From NCBI GenBank assembly GCA_936450465.1, contig OW388291.1:80365436-80429435 (forward strand): a stretch of DNA of 64,000 nt, written 5' to 3'. Under the pieces are notes generated by a model, which saw only the letters and a program-made list of their open reading frames with translations, ran no database searches and was not told the origin of the DNA. The position numbers and the translations under genes are program-made. This document shows positions 39,701 through 54,700 of the stretch, piece after piece (within the stretch, counting starts at the first letter, position 1; each line of letters starts with the position of its first letter). The stretch is from Gibbula magus. Lineage: Eukaryota; Mollusca; Gastropoda; Trochida; Trochidae.

Positions 39701-42700
39701 ACACTATAAAGGAAAGCTATACAGATTTGTGATCCCATATATAGCAATGTTACACTATAAAGGAAAGCTATACATATTGTGTGATCCCAATATAGCAATG
39801 TTACACTATAAAGGAAAGCTATACAGATTGTGTGATCCCAAATATAGCAATGTAATCCTATAAAGGAAAGCTATACAGATTGTGTGATCCCAAATATAGC
39901 AATGTTACACTATAAAGGAAAGCTATACAGATTGTGTGATCCCAATATAGCAATGTTACACTATAAAGGAAAGTTATACAGATTGTGTGATCCCAAATAT
40001 AGCAATGTTATCCTATAAAGGAAAGCTATACAGATTGTGTGATCCCAATATAGCAATGTTACACTATAAAGGAAAGCTATACAGATTGTGTGATCCCAAA
40101 TATAGCAATGTTATCCTATAAAGGAAAGCTATACAGATTGTGTGATCCCAAATATAGCAATGTTATCGACAAAAACTGATGTCAAGCATTTGCACTAGTC
40201 AACCAATAAAAACATTGCTGGTTCTATTTCTGGGACTGATTGTGATTATAAACATGGAGTGAAACGTGAAACTATGATTGATATTGAGATTCAGGCTTTT
40301 CCATCTGATTTCACACCCATTTCTTTAGATTATGAGGTCTATTGTTCTATAATCCGCAAGCATCCGTATCTGCAGTTGGGAAATTTTCTTCATGAAGTTA
40401 GGATTTAGATGCAGTGCTACATTGTAATTGATTATTCCTCTTGAAAACAAGTTTGGATTTCGGTGTATAAGTCACACTGAATGGTTATGAACTAATTAAT
40501 TCAGTAGCTTATTGTTAAGGATGTGACATAACTGGTTTATTTAACCCTTACGTTGCGTATATCTATTTTACCAATTTTAGACCCTGTGGCGGAATTTACA
40601 GGCTCGCAGCTCGCAGCAGTAGTTTGGGCTTAGGCACTAACTAGCTCTGCTGGCGGAATTTCCAGGTGGCGATTCCGGTACCGTTTTTACGAAATATACC
40701 GCATCTACATGGCGAATAAGGACTATATACGGGTGTTCAATACAAATTCAAGTAGCGACACCCGTACACAAATGGCTAATTCACACCCGAAACTTTGAAT
40801 GAATTTTCTATGTTTTTTCGTTTTTATTCTATTACTTTCGAAAGATTGTCTTTAATTCGGGCCTCGTAACATCATAAATACGAAACGAAAAAAAATTCCA
40901 TTTATATACGGAATTGAAGACAAGATGTCTAGCTTCACAATGATATAAAAAATATTAGAATGCGACCTTTGGTTATAATTCTATAGCTATGTAAAGTTTG
41001 TCTTTATTTCCACCAATAAAATCGTAAATACTTACAACATGTATGCGGCATTGCAAAGGGTCGTTCATCCCACTTTTCCAAGAAATCATAATCTCGAACC
41101 AGTTGACAAATAAGCACATGTCAATTGCATCTTTATTTCTGTGAATAAATATGCGCATTTTATATAGAATAAAAGATTATTCTTGATATAAAAATTATGA
41201 AAATGCATTCAGTATTTTAGCCTTGATAAATGTGTAAGAAGTTGTTAAAATCATTTCAAGGTCACAACGAGACTTTTTCATTTTACCCTTGTCAGCAAGA
41301 TATCTCAAGAACCATTCGCTGGATTCTCTCCATATTTTAAACATAGCTGTTCCAAGGAAAGACGACGGACTGATTAGATTTTGGTGACCTTGACATTGTT
41401 TTCAAGGTCGCAGCGGAACTTTGAATTTTTTGACATGTTAATGTACATGTACAGCTTGTCAGCGGGATATCTCAAGAACCAATCACCGGAATTCCATCAT
41501 ATCTTACACAAAGCACCTCCTAGGGAAGAATAAGGGCTGATTAGGTTTTGGTGACCTTGACATTATTCTCAAGGTCACAGAGGAACTTTGAATTTTTCAA
41601 CATGATAATGTACATGTAAATCTTGTCAGCGGGATATCTCAAGAACCATTCACCGGAATTCCATCATTTCTTACACAAAGCACCTCCTAGGGAAGACAAA
41701 GGGCTGATTAGATTTTGGTGACCTTGACATTATTCTCAAGGTCACAGAGGAACTTTGAATTTTTCAACAAGATAATGTACATGTTAATCTTGTCAGCGGA
41801 ATATCTAAAGAACCATTCACCGGAATTCCATCATAACTTACACAAACCACCTCCTAGGGAAGAAAAAGGGCTGATTAGATTTGGTGACCTTGACATTATT
41901 CTCAAGGTCACAGTGGAGCTTTGACTTTTTCGACATGTTTGACAGTCGATTTTGCTGATCTTGACATTATTTTTTCCATTTTGAAGTATTAATTTGCGGC
42001 AGGGGATCATGGATCATGTAACCTTAGTGACAACTACTTGTTATATTTCATTCCCTCATTTGCATATTTGTAGGTTTCATACCATCATTTGCATATTTAA
42101 TGCCATTTTTAAAAATGTTCGACTTTTACTTCTAAAACAAGCTTACAAGTGTAATACTTACTCTGCTTTAACCCTTAACTTGCGGGTCCCGTAATTATCC
42201 GGGAGGCTCATAGAGAAAAATGTTAGAACCCTTGGCGAGACCCGTACGTTGGACTTAGTGCATTTACCGGGTCAGTAATAATTATATTTGCCCCCCAGGC
42301 GAAATGCGAGACGAAGTGTGTCCGTATATCGCCACATGAAAACTTGTTTACATACATCTCGCAGATAGCCACGATAACGAGTCTGTGTGAATGTCCAGTC
42401 GAAATATCAAGTAAAATTCACACCAAATTGCGTGTGCATTGTTGACCCGTAACGCATTGATAATTAGCTTTACAAAAGGCCAATTTTGTCGGGCTTAGCC
42501 CCCGAAGCATTAATTCGCTTGAGGCTATTTTCACCCACGTGTTTGTATTGCCTCGGGTTTGCCTCGCCCGAGACTGCTATCTGCCTCTGCCTGCTAACTC
42601 GCCTTACTCCCGCACTTCATATCATGTGAGCGAATTGTTTGTTTTCAAAAAAAAATACGGCAAAATAAAGGGGAAACAATGGACTACATTCCCATATAAA

Positions 42701-45700
42701 ATTAGAAAATCTCAAAAAAATAATAAAGACACAGCAAGCGCCGTGAAAAAGGTCATGTTTACACTTCATAAATTTTGAAACAATCGGCGATTTTCACAAC
42801 TTCTAAAACATTTATCACGGCTAAAATACTGAATGCATTTTCATAATTTTTATATCACAATAAACCGAAAAGAATAATCTTTTATTCTATATAAAATGCG
42901 CATATTTATTCACAGAAATAAAGATACAATTTTACCTTTCTGAGAGGCATGTGAAACCAAACGGCACACAAACTAATCAACATATTTTCATCAGTTATGG
43001 TTCGAGGTTAGCGTTTATTTGAAAAGTCAAACAACATAACCATATTTGGGTTGACATGTGCTTATTTGTCAACTGGTTCGAGATTATGATTTCTTGGAAA
43101 AGTGCGATGAACGACCGTTTGCAATGCCGCATACATGTTGTAAGTATTGACGATTTTATAGGTGGGAATAAAGACAAACTTTACATAGCTATAGAATTAT
43201 AACCAAAGGTCGCATTCTAATAATTTTTATATCATTGTGAAGCTAGACATCTTGTGTTCAATTCCGTATATAAATGGATTTTTTTTCGTTTGGTATTTAT
43301 GATGTTACGAGGCCCGAATTAAGACAATCTTTCGAAAGTAATAGAATAAAAACGAAAAATCATAGAAAATTCATTCAAAGTTTCGGGTGTGAATTAGCCA
43401 TTTGTGTACGGGTGTCGCTACTTGAATTTGTATTGAACGCCCGTATATAGTCCTTATTCGCCATGTAGATGCGGTTTATTTCGTAAAAACGGTACCGGAA
43501 TCGCCGCCTGGAAATTCCGCCAGCAGAGCTCGTTAGTGCCTAAGCTCAAACTACTGCTGCGAGCTGCGAGCCTGTAAATTCCGCCACAGGGGCTAAAAAT
43601 GGTAAAATATATATACGCAACGTAAGGGTTAATAATACTTATATATATTGGTCTGTTCATACAAAAGTTTAAACATTGATGCCCTTTTGCTATTTTCAAA
43701 CATTTCTCTTTGACCAATGTTAAAAGCGGGGGTATATGAGTGAGCTGTGCTCACTAATTCTCTTGTTTCAGATAAATGTTTCACATGAATGTTTTATAAT
43801 TCCTTTATAAATTCCCATTATATGCTGGGTGTAATCATATTGCTGGTGAAATGTTCACTATTGACTGGACATAGGTTTGATAAACACTCCTCCTTGGTTA
43901 AGGCTGGAAGCTAAATTCTGTATCCTGAGTAGGAGATCTAAGTAGGAGATCTAAGAATCTGAAAAGAAGAACATGAGATCATGAAGTGATGCGTGATCTT
44001 GCAGTAGAAGCAGACTTCACAGTTGATAAAATCAAAGTTATTCTAAATCAAGTAACTTTCTTGAAATAAAATGGGCAGAAGCTGCAGTGAGCACTCTTTG
44101 ATGTCAAGAGCTTTTGTACTTAATCCTCAACTATTTCAAACTCGTCTGTGGAAAGTGTTCTTTCTATTTCTACCTTGATGTCTTGAAACATTCCAGAAGT
44201 GGATCACCATTACACATAGCATTCTCTGATCAGTCTCTTTGTGGATTGTTCTGTTTTTACCGCCACTTGAGTTGAAGATTCTCAACGTGTCTCACATGCC
44301 GTGCATAACAAGCAGTATTCCGGTACACCCACCCTGACTTACACTGAATATCAGACATACCTACACATCAATCTGCATTCGATCTTCAGCAACCACTGAG
44401 TCGAAGGTGGTAGTCTGTTTGTTATAAGTGAATGTTCTTTTCCCACAATTTAAACCAATTTGTAATGAAAACAATGCAATATTGTCGAACCCCCTCATTT
44501 TAATCAAACAATAAGTGCAATTAACTGTGGGTCTCAAAATGATCTGGGATAGCTCAGCTTTAGCAAGTGCTTGATCCTGGTGTTCCTTTTGTCAATGAAA
44601 GGTGATAACTGTTAGCTGGCCACTCAGAATGGTGTGTCTATAATAAATCCAAGAGCCAGAGTGTCAACGAAGCTTCCCTGGAAATAATTAATGCTAATGT
44701 TATTAAAAATAAACTGATTTCTGGACATGTAAAATATTAAAGATAATAACACATTCATTAATAAACTTCTTCTTCTTCGTCTGATTGCAGTCAATTACTC
44801 TATATGGAAAATGATTTAAATCAGGCTTGGTTAAAATCAAACAGGAGTCTGTATTGTTTGTTAAAAGAATTTACATTTGGATATCACATTCTCAATCTGG
44901 TTTTCATTTGAAGCAGCCTTAAAATACCTCAGAATGCACACTGTAAGACAAGGTGTTGCGCACAGTTGAACTATTATGTTTTGGGCTTTGTTACGACCAA
45001 ATTAAAATCAGACAACTTCTCACTTGAAACATCTTGATATTATTACATATTTATAAATAATGGTTAGTTATAAGACTGTTCACAATAAATTTATCATCGT
45101 CTCATATTTCTATGTTTTATCAGAGATATGTGGTTAAGTGGGAACATTTTTTACCCCTAACTATGATGAACTTATCACTTCATTCTGAGAGACCAGTTTA
45201 CGGGAATCACGGCTCTTGGGTAAGGGGTCGCTGCAGCACTGTAGCGAAGCAACTGCGAGGATAAGGGGCTACTCGGGTAATGGCCAATAGTGAAAGATGG
45301 CTACCCAGGTGTATTCTGGGACTGGCAAGGAAAGGGTTAATACAGCATCTGTAATGTTGTGATCATGTTACATTTATTATTTGTTCAGTACTTCATTTCA
45401 TGTCATTGTTTAAGAACATGTATGTAACTAGACACAGTAATTGTACAATTTTCTTCTAAGGTCATTGCTTTATTAGATAAAACCAAATCTTTTAGGAAAC
45501 GCCCAATCTTTATCATTTCCTGCTAATTTCAATTTGTCATTTGATTAAAACACTTTAACATAATTGTGTATTACACCTGTTAAGAATGAAAACACTCTTT
45601 TAAAAAATTGCTATAATGGGAGGAAGGTCTGGAACTGATTAAATCATGAAGTTAGATGATTAGATTTATATGAAGTTTATGAAGGGGTTCCAAGAGGCAA

Positions 45701-48700
45701 TATGATGCATGTACACGTTGATCACGAGGTATATACACCAGCGCTGCGCAGTGTGCTGACAATTGCATGGTTTAAACATTTCAAACAAGTACTGAGGATG
45801 ATTACAGCGTGTACATCACTCTGCTCTGTGTAATTTACGAAGACTCTTCCTCCTCCGCAGTGTTTGAGATATCAGCCCGATATCAGTATGAGTGTTTATC
45901 AACCTCTAATGTAATCAATTAGTGCCAGTCGGGCAGGTGAGGGACTTTCAAGAACCATATTTCCCTCAAAACTTAGTCCCGTGCGAACAAAAGCTGACGT
46001 CAGCACTTATACTCCATGACCAAATGTCAACGCATGAACGTTTTAACGTCAGTACCGTCACTGAACCGAAACTGAACTGTCTCTGTCTGGCATAGGTTCA
46101 AAGATGGCTCTATGCCATTAACTATGGTATGGAAAAAGAAGAGGAATTAAAACTGAAGGAAAGAAACAAAACTGAAATTTGTGGCATTCTGCTATTTTAC
46201 TGCGCTCCATACAGTGCAAACATAGACATAAGTCATCTTTTGTGTTGTTTTGTGGCAGTTTAATTGTAAGCTGGTAGCACCCTCTGTCATTCATCATGTA
46301 TCCAGATCTGTTTGTGGTGATGCCCCTGCAGTTCCAAACCTTTGAAATATACTGCCTTTTTCCGCTCATCTGACACTTATACCTCAAGTTTTCAATTGTT
46401 ATCAGTTTAACCCCTTCCCTGCCAGAGACTAAATAAGTTGCACATTATCAAATTTTCAGATTTATCTGCCAGACAGTTGGTTAAGAATACATTGGCCTTA
46501 TCTTAAATATAATGTTCTCTTAACCTGATAGTCCAATAACAGTGATGTTTCTTTACAAAAGTTTTGTTTTTCATTTAAACAGTTAAGTGTCATTTAAAAG
46601 GCTTGGCCATTTTCCTTATGACTATTTTAGTGTATCATGGTTGGTGGTTGACTGAAGAAGAGGAAAGATTGAGAAGTGATAACAGACAGTGAATCACACA
46701 GGGCAAACTTGTTATTACTTCTCTTCTTGAAAAATATGCTTGGTATGGCTCTCTGGAAAAGGTTGTGTCAGCATAAATCAAATTAGTGTCTGAACAGTTT
46801 TGACATTTTCTATTACATTATGACAAATCACTAAGTTATTTTTCTTAGGTGTTACTCATTTGTTTATTCATTATCATTATTTAAAAGAATATTAATGTGT
46901 TTAATTTTGTATATGAGAGTTTGATAGCACAGTAACATTTGACTTTAGGTAAAGAGGTCAGGAGTATGAATTGTCAGTTTTTTTATATCAATCAATCTTT
47001 ATTTGCACTTAAAAGGCCACAGGCCTATAGTACATACACGTTTTTACAAGCGATATCTTAGGTAGTTGAGAGTACATTCTTTCTATGTATAAAGGCATGA
47101 TATACATACATTGACAGATTTTCTAAATGTGTTTTACTATAATAGGATAATAATGATACAAATTTATGAATACTATGATGTGTAAAGTAATATTTCTTAA
47201 TATACTTATTTCTTAAAGAGTGATAAGCTGGACATACACAAAGGAAATGATATTCATCTTCAATTAAATTCAAATTGCACATTTTACAAATTCTATCTTC
47301 TCTTTTTAATTCAGTATATCTTCCTGTTTCTATGTGTAAATCATGACATGAGCAACGAAATTTTGTAAGGGAGAGTCTATATTTCCAAACATTTAACGAG
47401 GATAAATAACTTTCATTAGATTGTTGTCTCAGCAACTATGTCTTCTGTAAAGAACTGTTCTACATGTACAATAAATGGTTGGAGTGCAATACTACATTAA
47501 AATTCAGTGCAGTACCACTCACAGTTCGCTAGGTCTAACAACTACATGCAGGTTTCACCATATTGCATAGCCACAATAGTTTTTGTTGGCTTTCTCCTTG
47601 TAATAAAGTTTTTAGTAGGATCAAAATCATTTCATTTCATTTCACTGAAATCCTAATGTCATCGTGCAGTGTAACATATTCAGAGAAAATTAACCTACTT
47701 CAAGTTATGAAAGAATAAATTGATGAATGGTTAGAGAATTAAACTTTGAAAAAATGACGGTTATATATAGTTTTGATTAACCTCCTTCAGTAAGGAATAA
47801 TGTATTTTAAAAATTCAACAGTTACTTAGATTATACAAAATAATTTTGATGCACCCTGTTTCCGCAATAGCTCCCTCTTCATCTCTGCCTCACAGAAGTG
47901 GCTGACTGTTTTATGTAACAGCACATTGAGAGCTACATCAAACTTCCATTTGTTCCCTCCAGGCTGTGTAAGAGCTCATCTAATTATTGTATGGGTGGCA
48001 TGTTAATGGATCTCTAACGAGGGAGGGTCCGACTGATGAACTGAGGCACACTGTCTTCCATAGCTTCTAATGAACTAAGGCACACTGTCATCCATGGCTT
48101 CTAATAGTAAGTTAGGATTTCTGCATCGCAGTTACTGCACCCACACTTCTGCGCTGTATGAACTTCACATGCACATTCTCTGCAGAAATATTGGATAATT
48201 TGTGGAGATTTATTTAGTCTGTGAGATTAAAAATTTCGAGCACAAGTGCAGCATCTTGTTTCTAACTGCAGTTACTCCTTCAGTAGTCTTACTTACGATG
48301 CCTTCTGGATTTGTTGTCTGCTCTTCCTATATTGGAAATGACATATTTTGATTCAAACCAGGTGTTTCTTTATTTTTAGTTCAACTATTACTGTAAAGCT
48401 TTGAAGAACCAACAGAGTCTTAGTAATAGATTGTGAGCCACAGCCTTGCTAATTGACTGTGATGGCCCAAACCTAAAGCTTACCATGTTTTTGGGTGAGG
48501 GTTCAGAGTTGTGAATGCAGTCTTTTGAAATCAAACAAAGTGGATTCTTACGAGGTTATGTAACAAGGTTTGAGGGAATCTTGTATGCAAGTTGTCTTGG
48601 TAGTCTCTCTCAGATTCTTGAGCAATGTGTTTAAACTTTACTTGCTGTATTATATAATACCAAACCATTATGAGAGTTCAATGTACAGGAATGACACCTG

Positions 48701-51700
48701 ATTAACAAATGGAATCATTCAAGATTGGTCACTACCTAAAGATTGACTATCCCCGAACATTCAAGGACCTACATGAAAAGGGTTAACACGTAACATTTTG
48801 TAATATAAGGAAAGAAGGAATTATAACTCCAAGAGATACAATATGGCAAAGGAACACTAAAAACGTTCTTGAATATCAACTCAACTCAATTCAAATCATT
48901 ATTTGCCATTATATGCAGAATGCAGCTTACTCCCTTGCTATTTTAGCTTTTATTCTGAACATCAAGATGCACAGGACTTTGTTTCCATCAGATTATGATT
49001 TTCCATCAGAACTTTATATGAGACTTAGTGCTAGTCTAGTGGTGTAGGTGTGACTGGTGATGAGCAGTGGCAGGTGCTTGTTGAGACTAGGAGTGTCTGT
49101 GGAGTATGTCCAGCTTCAGTTGTAAATGTCTCCAGGATGGTCTAATGTTGAAGGAAACACACGGCACCAGGTGCTGTCTGGTGGAGATGAAGGACACATT
49201 GTCTCTCCTATTACTCTGATCTATAGGCTGCCGGGATGGGGCTGCAGTTGTCTCCCTTATATCACAGTTGGGCTAGACAGATATTGCGTTGATCTTGTCT
49301 ACTGGAAAAGAATAGAGCTGTTATATACTACCAGGTTAACCTTCCGTCATTCAGATTACTTTAACGTGTCTTTAGGCATTAATGCTTTGTGATTTATCTC
49401 TGCCTGCTGCAGGGGGAGAGTTAACATCAAGTAAGCCACACGGAATATATATATATGGAGAGAGAAAAAAACCTTACTGTAAATTAAATTAAATTTGTCT
49501 GGAAAAGGTATGTATCATTGGAACAGAATTCTAGTAAAGCTAAAAAATTATGATGTTAATTAAGTAGCCAAGTTTCATTCAAGCAACTTGTTAAAATAAT
49601 GACAGGAGCATTCATTAACAATGTTTTTTTCATTGATAATTTATTTTGACCATTATTTCCTGCCATCAGAAAATTGGCATTTCAGAATTTTTTATTTAGT
49701 TAAAGCATGTAAATTGTTAGTTATATGATTCATTCGATTTTGTTGATAAGTACATTTGTACATTTGTCTTGTTCTGCTCCAATAGATATGATTTAACTGA
49801 TCTACTGTCTCTTTAATTATGTATATAAAGCTTTGACATTGAGAGATGAAAATGGGATGATTTCGTATTGAGGGTATATCACTGGGAAGATAATGATAGA
49901 TAAATTCTAATGTTTATTGGAATTTCTTATTTGTTGTGTAGTCAAGCATAAATAGAATAATTTTATTGCCTTTTGTAGAAATCATAGATCCATGTCATAG
50001 AGGACAGTGGTGGATCCCCAGGGTTTCCAATATTTCAACCTCCAACCTTAAAAGTTCCTAGATCTGCCAGTGGAGGATCATATAGATTAGTGCAAGCTTT
50101 GTTATCAACTTAATTGAGGATTTACTATATTTTCAATACTTATAGTTTGCTTGAATTATTTATTTCTCTGTATTAACTATGTTGTAGGAACTATACAAGT
50201 ATTTAAGTATAATACAGATGATGATTACTTCTATCTTAATCTTTCCAGACATGCTCAGCATTTGGTTAATAATACTAGGTTTGTTGTAAAGAAATATCCA
50301 AGTGTTGTTGAGAAGTTGCCATCCACATGTTAATTCATATCCCTGTGAACTACAGACCCCTTAATTTTTAGAGCAGTGTTTAGCCTGTTCGGCTTAGGAT
50401 CAAGAGGTCTGTCGTTCGAATCTCGCCAGGGGCACAGCAACTTTGTCTGCTTTAGAGAACTGTTCTACACACAGTGAGTTTTGTGTGCAATGCTGCACTA
50501 AATTTCAGCGTAGTACCACCCATGGTTCGCTAGTCCAGCTATAGCTCGCAGGTTTCACGGCAATGCATAGCCACATGGTGTTGCAAGCTTTCTCCCTGCA
50601 ATAATACTAGCAGCCGTGATATAAGTGAAATACTCTCAAAAGCGGCATTAAACCAAATCACCTTGTCTCCCAAGAGCTTAAATTTTAAAGAGCCAACACA
50701 AGTCTACAGAGCTGAGCTCATTTCTGAAATTGAAGGCATCTCAGAGGCTCCTTGTTGTTTTATTTTCATGTAAGTGTTATCTTTCACCTAGCCCCACTGT
50801 GAAAAGTCCTTTATTCTGTGTGTATCGTCAAGATGTGCTTCGTACACGAAAACAATTTGTTATGTATTATTTTGTATTGTAGATTTCATTCTCCAAAAAA
50901 CTCCGAGAACAACTATATTCATCACTTTGATATCAACATATCTATGCTATTACTTCATCATGTCTTGTATCTTATTCTCCTTGAAGATACAATGAAACTG
51001 GTAGGTGAAAACACCCGTTCTATTATATTTTTATGTATTTGTAAGGACATCGTCACCATACCACCGGACATTTGACAATATATATATGTTAGTAATGTAA
51101 CATGTTACAAGTAAAGCAATGGACAAATAATGACTTGTTCTTATCGTTAGTTCCTCTCAACTTCTCTTCTTGAATGCCTCTGAAAAAACCCCAGAAATTG
51201 GTGAATTTTAAGATATGCATATGGAGAATAATGAAGTATAATCAATAAATATACATGTTCTTCCTCGTGCCCTAATGTCCTTGTAGTTGTGGTACTATAC
51301 CGAAGCCGATTACTGATATCTGGTACTCTGCTCTGACAAGCAGAGTGTGTGAACCATCAGGATTCTCCTTCACGAACAGCCCATCACTCGGGTCTGTGCT
51401 AGCGTTACAATGAACACATGAATCAGATACGGTGGTATTTAGTCAGTTGTTTTACTCTTTGCATTGTCATTAATTACAGCATCTCAGAGACTACACACAT
51501 GGGGCGGCTGCTTTTCTGCTATCTTGATCTGTTTACAAAGTTGTTGGTATTTTTAGAGCCACCTTCTGTAGTATGTTGTGCTGTCACAGTGCAGCTTGTT
51601 GTGTGTGTACCTGATATGGTAAACATGGAGTGAGAGATGGCCCGGGTTGCAGAGTGCGGTCTTGGAGTGACTCTAATGAGGGTGCAGGAAATAAATTTGA

Positions 51701-54700
51701 ACATTAGCCATTAGAATAGAATTTTGTCAATGTAAATTGCAAAATTACAATAAACCATCAAAAAGTTATCCGGCCGGAGCAAAAGTTGCAAGGTTACAGA
51801 CTGTCTGATAGGCCTGTATTTCTACACTGCTAATGGCTTATTTCTTCAGAGAAGAGTGTGTTTAACTAAAAAATTGCATTGAAAAAGACAGAAATGAATG
51901 ATTTGTATAAGATGTAAATAAGAAGGTAATGGGGGTAAACTTTTGGTTTTGTATGTATCCGTAAGTTTCTTGCATGTCTGCAGAAATCATGGTGCTGACA
52001 ACCCTCTTCTGCATTGATGCTCTGTTTTTAACCCCCGAGTGAAACCCAAGGGGGTCATTGTCGTGGCGCAGCCCGTCTGTCCGTCCATTCACCCTGAAAA
52101 GGGTACTTATATTCTGAAATCAACTCCTCCCACAGTTTTTTATCAATCTTTCTGGAACTTTACACATGCTTTGGATATACTTTGGTGATATGCATGTTTC
52201 GGGACCGATCGGATGAATATTTTCAGAGTTATGGTCCTTGACTTAGAGCGCTTGGCTTTCCAATTTCAGAATGACGGTACCTGTGTTCTGAAATCAACTG
52301 CTCCCACAGGTTTTGATCAACCTTTCTGAAACTTTACACATGCTTTGGATATCCATCAGTGATAGGCATTAATATTTTCAGAGTGATTGCCCTTGTCAGC
52401 ATTTGAAAATGTTATGTATCCAAATCACACACTGAGGTTATAACATTTGACCTTGATGTAGGATCCATTTTGTGAGAAACTTTGCCATGGCCATAATTAT
52501 TTATTGATTGGTGACTTAGATATTTGACATGCTTATTTTAATAGGTCATTAAATAACCCTTCCATTTAAAATGCTGATTTAGAAGATAAGGAACCCAGGG
52601 GTTATTGTGCTCTCAGAGCACTCTTGTTTAGTGATGTCACGAAACAGTGGTTCATGGTGTCAGACACCAACAAGTGTCATGACGGGATCGTCATGACTTC
52701 ACTAGAAATAGCCCTGATCAAGGATTTTTAATTCACAAAAAAAATTCCTTCACTACGTTTGCATTTATTTAGATGAAATTTGAAAAGAAATAGAGGACCT
52801 CAACCAAAATGTGTATTTAATGATGTACAGTTTTTGACTGAACTATTATAATTATTGAACTTCAAACCACATGGCCTTTGGCCTTGTAAACTTTGTTGTC
52901 AAACACATGGTGGTTAAGGTTAAGACTTCTTGTATTCTTTCTACCATCCGATCATTAACTCTTATTTGTGCAGATATAGGAATTCCATGCAGTGCTATTG
53001 ATAGTAATATCTGCACAATTTGAATGTGTCTACTGGCCAAGGGACGTGTGGTTTGAAAATCTATCCAACTCTTCTCAATATCTGATGCACCCTCCAATAT
53101 GTTGTATTTAGTTCATAAAAAAATCCAACAAGCCAGTCACACCATCTGGTTGCTTTCGCAACACTTCCACACTGACATCAACCATCAATTGAAAGAAAAT
53201 TCAAACCTTTTTATGAATTCACTTATCAAACCGACATCACTGCCTGATATAAACAAAACTTTATCAATTGAAAGATTCTTGTTAATTTCAGTTTTGACTT
53301 AAAAGAAGTAGATCGAACCAGAAATTGTGTAACCTAACTGTTTGTTTTGTGCTTTTATGCATGATTTATGGGAATATTGTTTATTTGGAAAATACAAAAT
53401 GAATACTGTACATGTATTTGGTAGTGCTGGTTATCGTTAATTTTTTTCAGATCGATAATCGCTAGTGCCAGATCGATAATCGATCGATTATAATCGAAAA
53501 GACCATCAATTATTCCTGCTTCCACAATTAAATGCACAAACTTACGTTAGCGAGCCAACTTCCGGGTTATCGTCAGCAGTGGCATCATGTCTCGAACCAT
53601 AGCACGTGCATTTTGCCGTGTGACACATTTATTGTTGTTTTTTAGAGATAATAAATCAAACATTATCGACTACTGTGTATGTGTGTAGAATCATAGAATG
53701 ATTTTGTCATTTCTTGTCATTTTATATACCGTATGCTGATTGAAATCTCTGACTGGCAGAACATTAATCTGTCCGTAAAATGCAGCCCTTCAATGGTTAC
53801 GCTACCGACTAACTTGCCTTCGCAACGTCTTTGGATGATCAACGCAGCAATAAACGTTTTAAAAAATTTTTTTTTGTCTCGTATTGATGTTGAAGCGTGA
53901 ACACAGATGTTGAAATAGAAAATTATTCTTCAAAGTGTTATAATTAACAATTGTATCTAAAATTCAAAAGCATTTATGAAACCGAAAATAGGTCTCTCTC
54001 ATCAGTTCAAGTCACGTGGTTGTATGCAAATACCAAATATCAACTGAAGGAATTCCCCGCTATCAGCCAATTAGAAAATAGCTAGTCTGTGACGTAGTTT
54101 TGAATGACCAATGAGTGTCGCACAATTTGCTCATGAATATTTATTATTTCGACAAGGAACTTGTAAAAAGTCGATGTCAGAGGAGTTCGTTTGAAAACGG
54201 AATAATCGAATGACAATTTATAGTTTTCATTCCAATAAGTTTTGATAAGACTAGAAATGATAAGGCATATTTAGATTTCATAAACGTTGTTTTAATAATT
54301 GATCATATAACTTATACGTTTAATCAGGTGGCACCCGCACAATGCAGCGAATGCCGTAGAATTTTCGAATCAAGCAAAGCCTGGGGTTGACGCTGATTGG
54401 TCACCTGAAGCGTGCAGTAGAATAGCTTCCGATTTAGAAGTAAATAAGCAATGGCGAGCGACCAGATTAGATATTGTTCAGTAAAAGAAAACACGACAAG
54501 GTAGAATAAAATGCTATGTTGTTTATGCATCTCAATAATGATTATTTCCGATTATCGATCTGCAGTTTATTAGTAATCGACAATCGTTTATTTCACTTAG
54601 ATCGATCGATCAACCGATCCTACGATTAATCGCTCCAGCACTAGTATTTGGTAAACAAAACATCTAATATATTATTTGTTTACAAGTTCTTGAAAGTACT

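Noticed and set aside
31486..40169. CRISPR-like array
   Set aside because: Units are contiguous 52-bp repeats without unique spacers, in a eukaryotic intron.
46118..46387. 89-codon cysteine-containing minus-strand frame
   Set aside because: No recognisable domain, splice or homologous copy; could be chance in AT-rich intron.
52852..53302. Head-to-head frames of 81 and 67 codons
   Set aside because: No known motif; no splice context joining them to the host gene.
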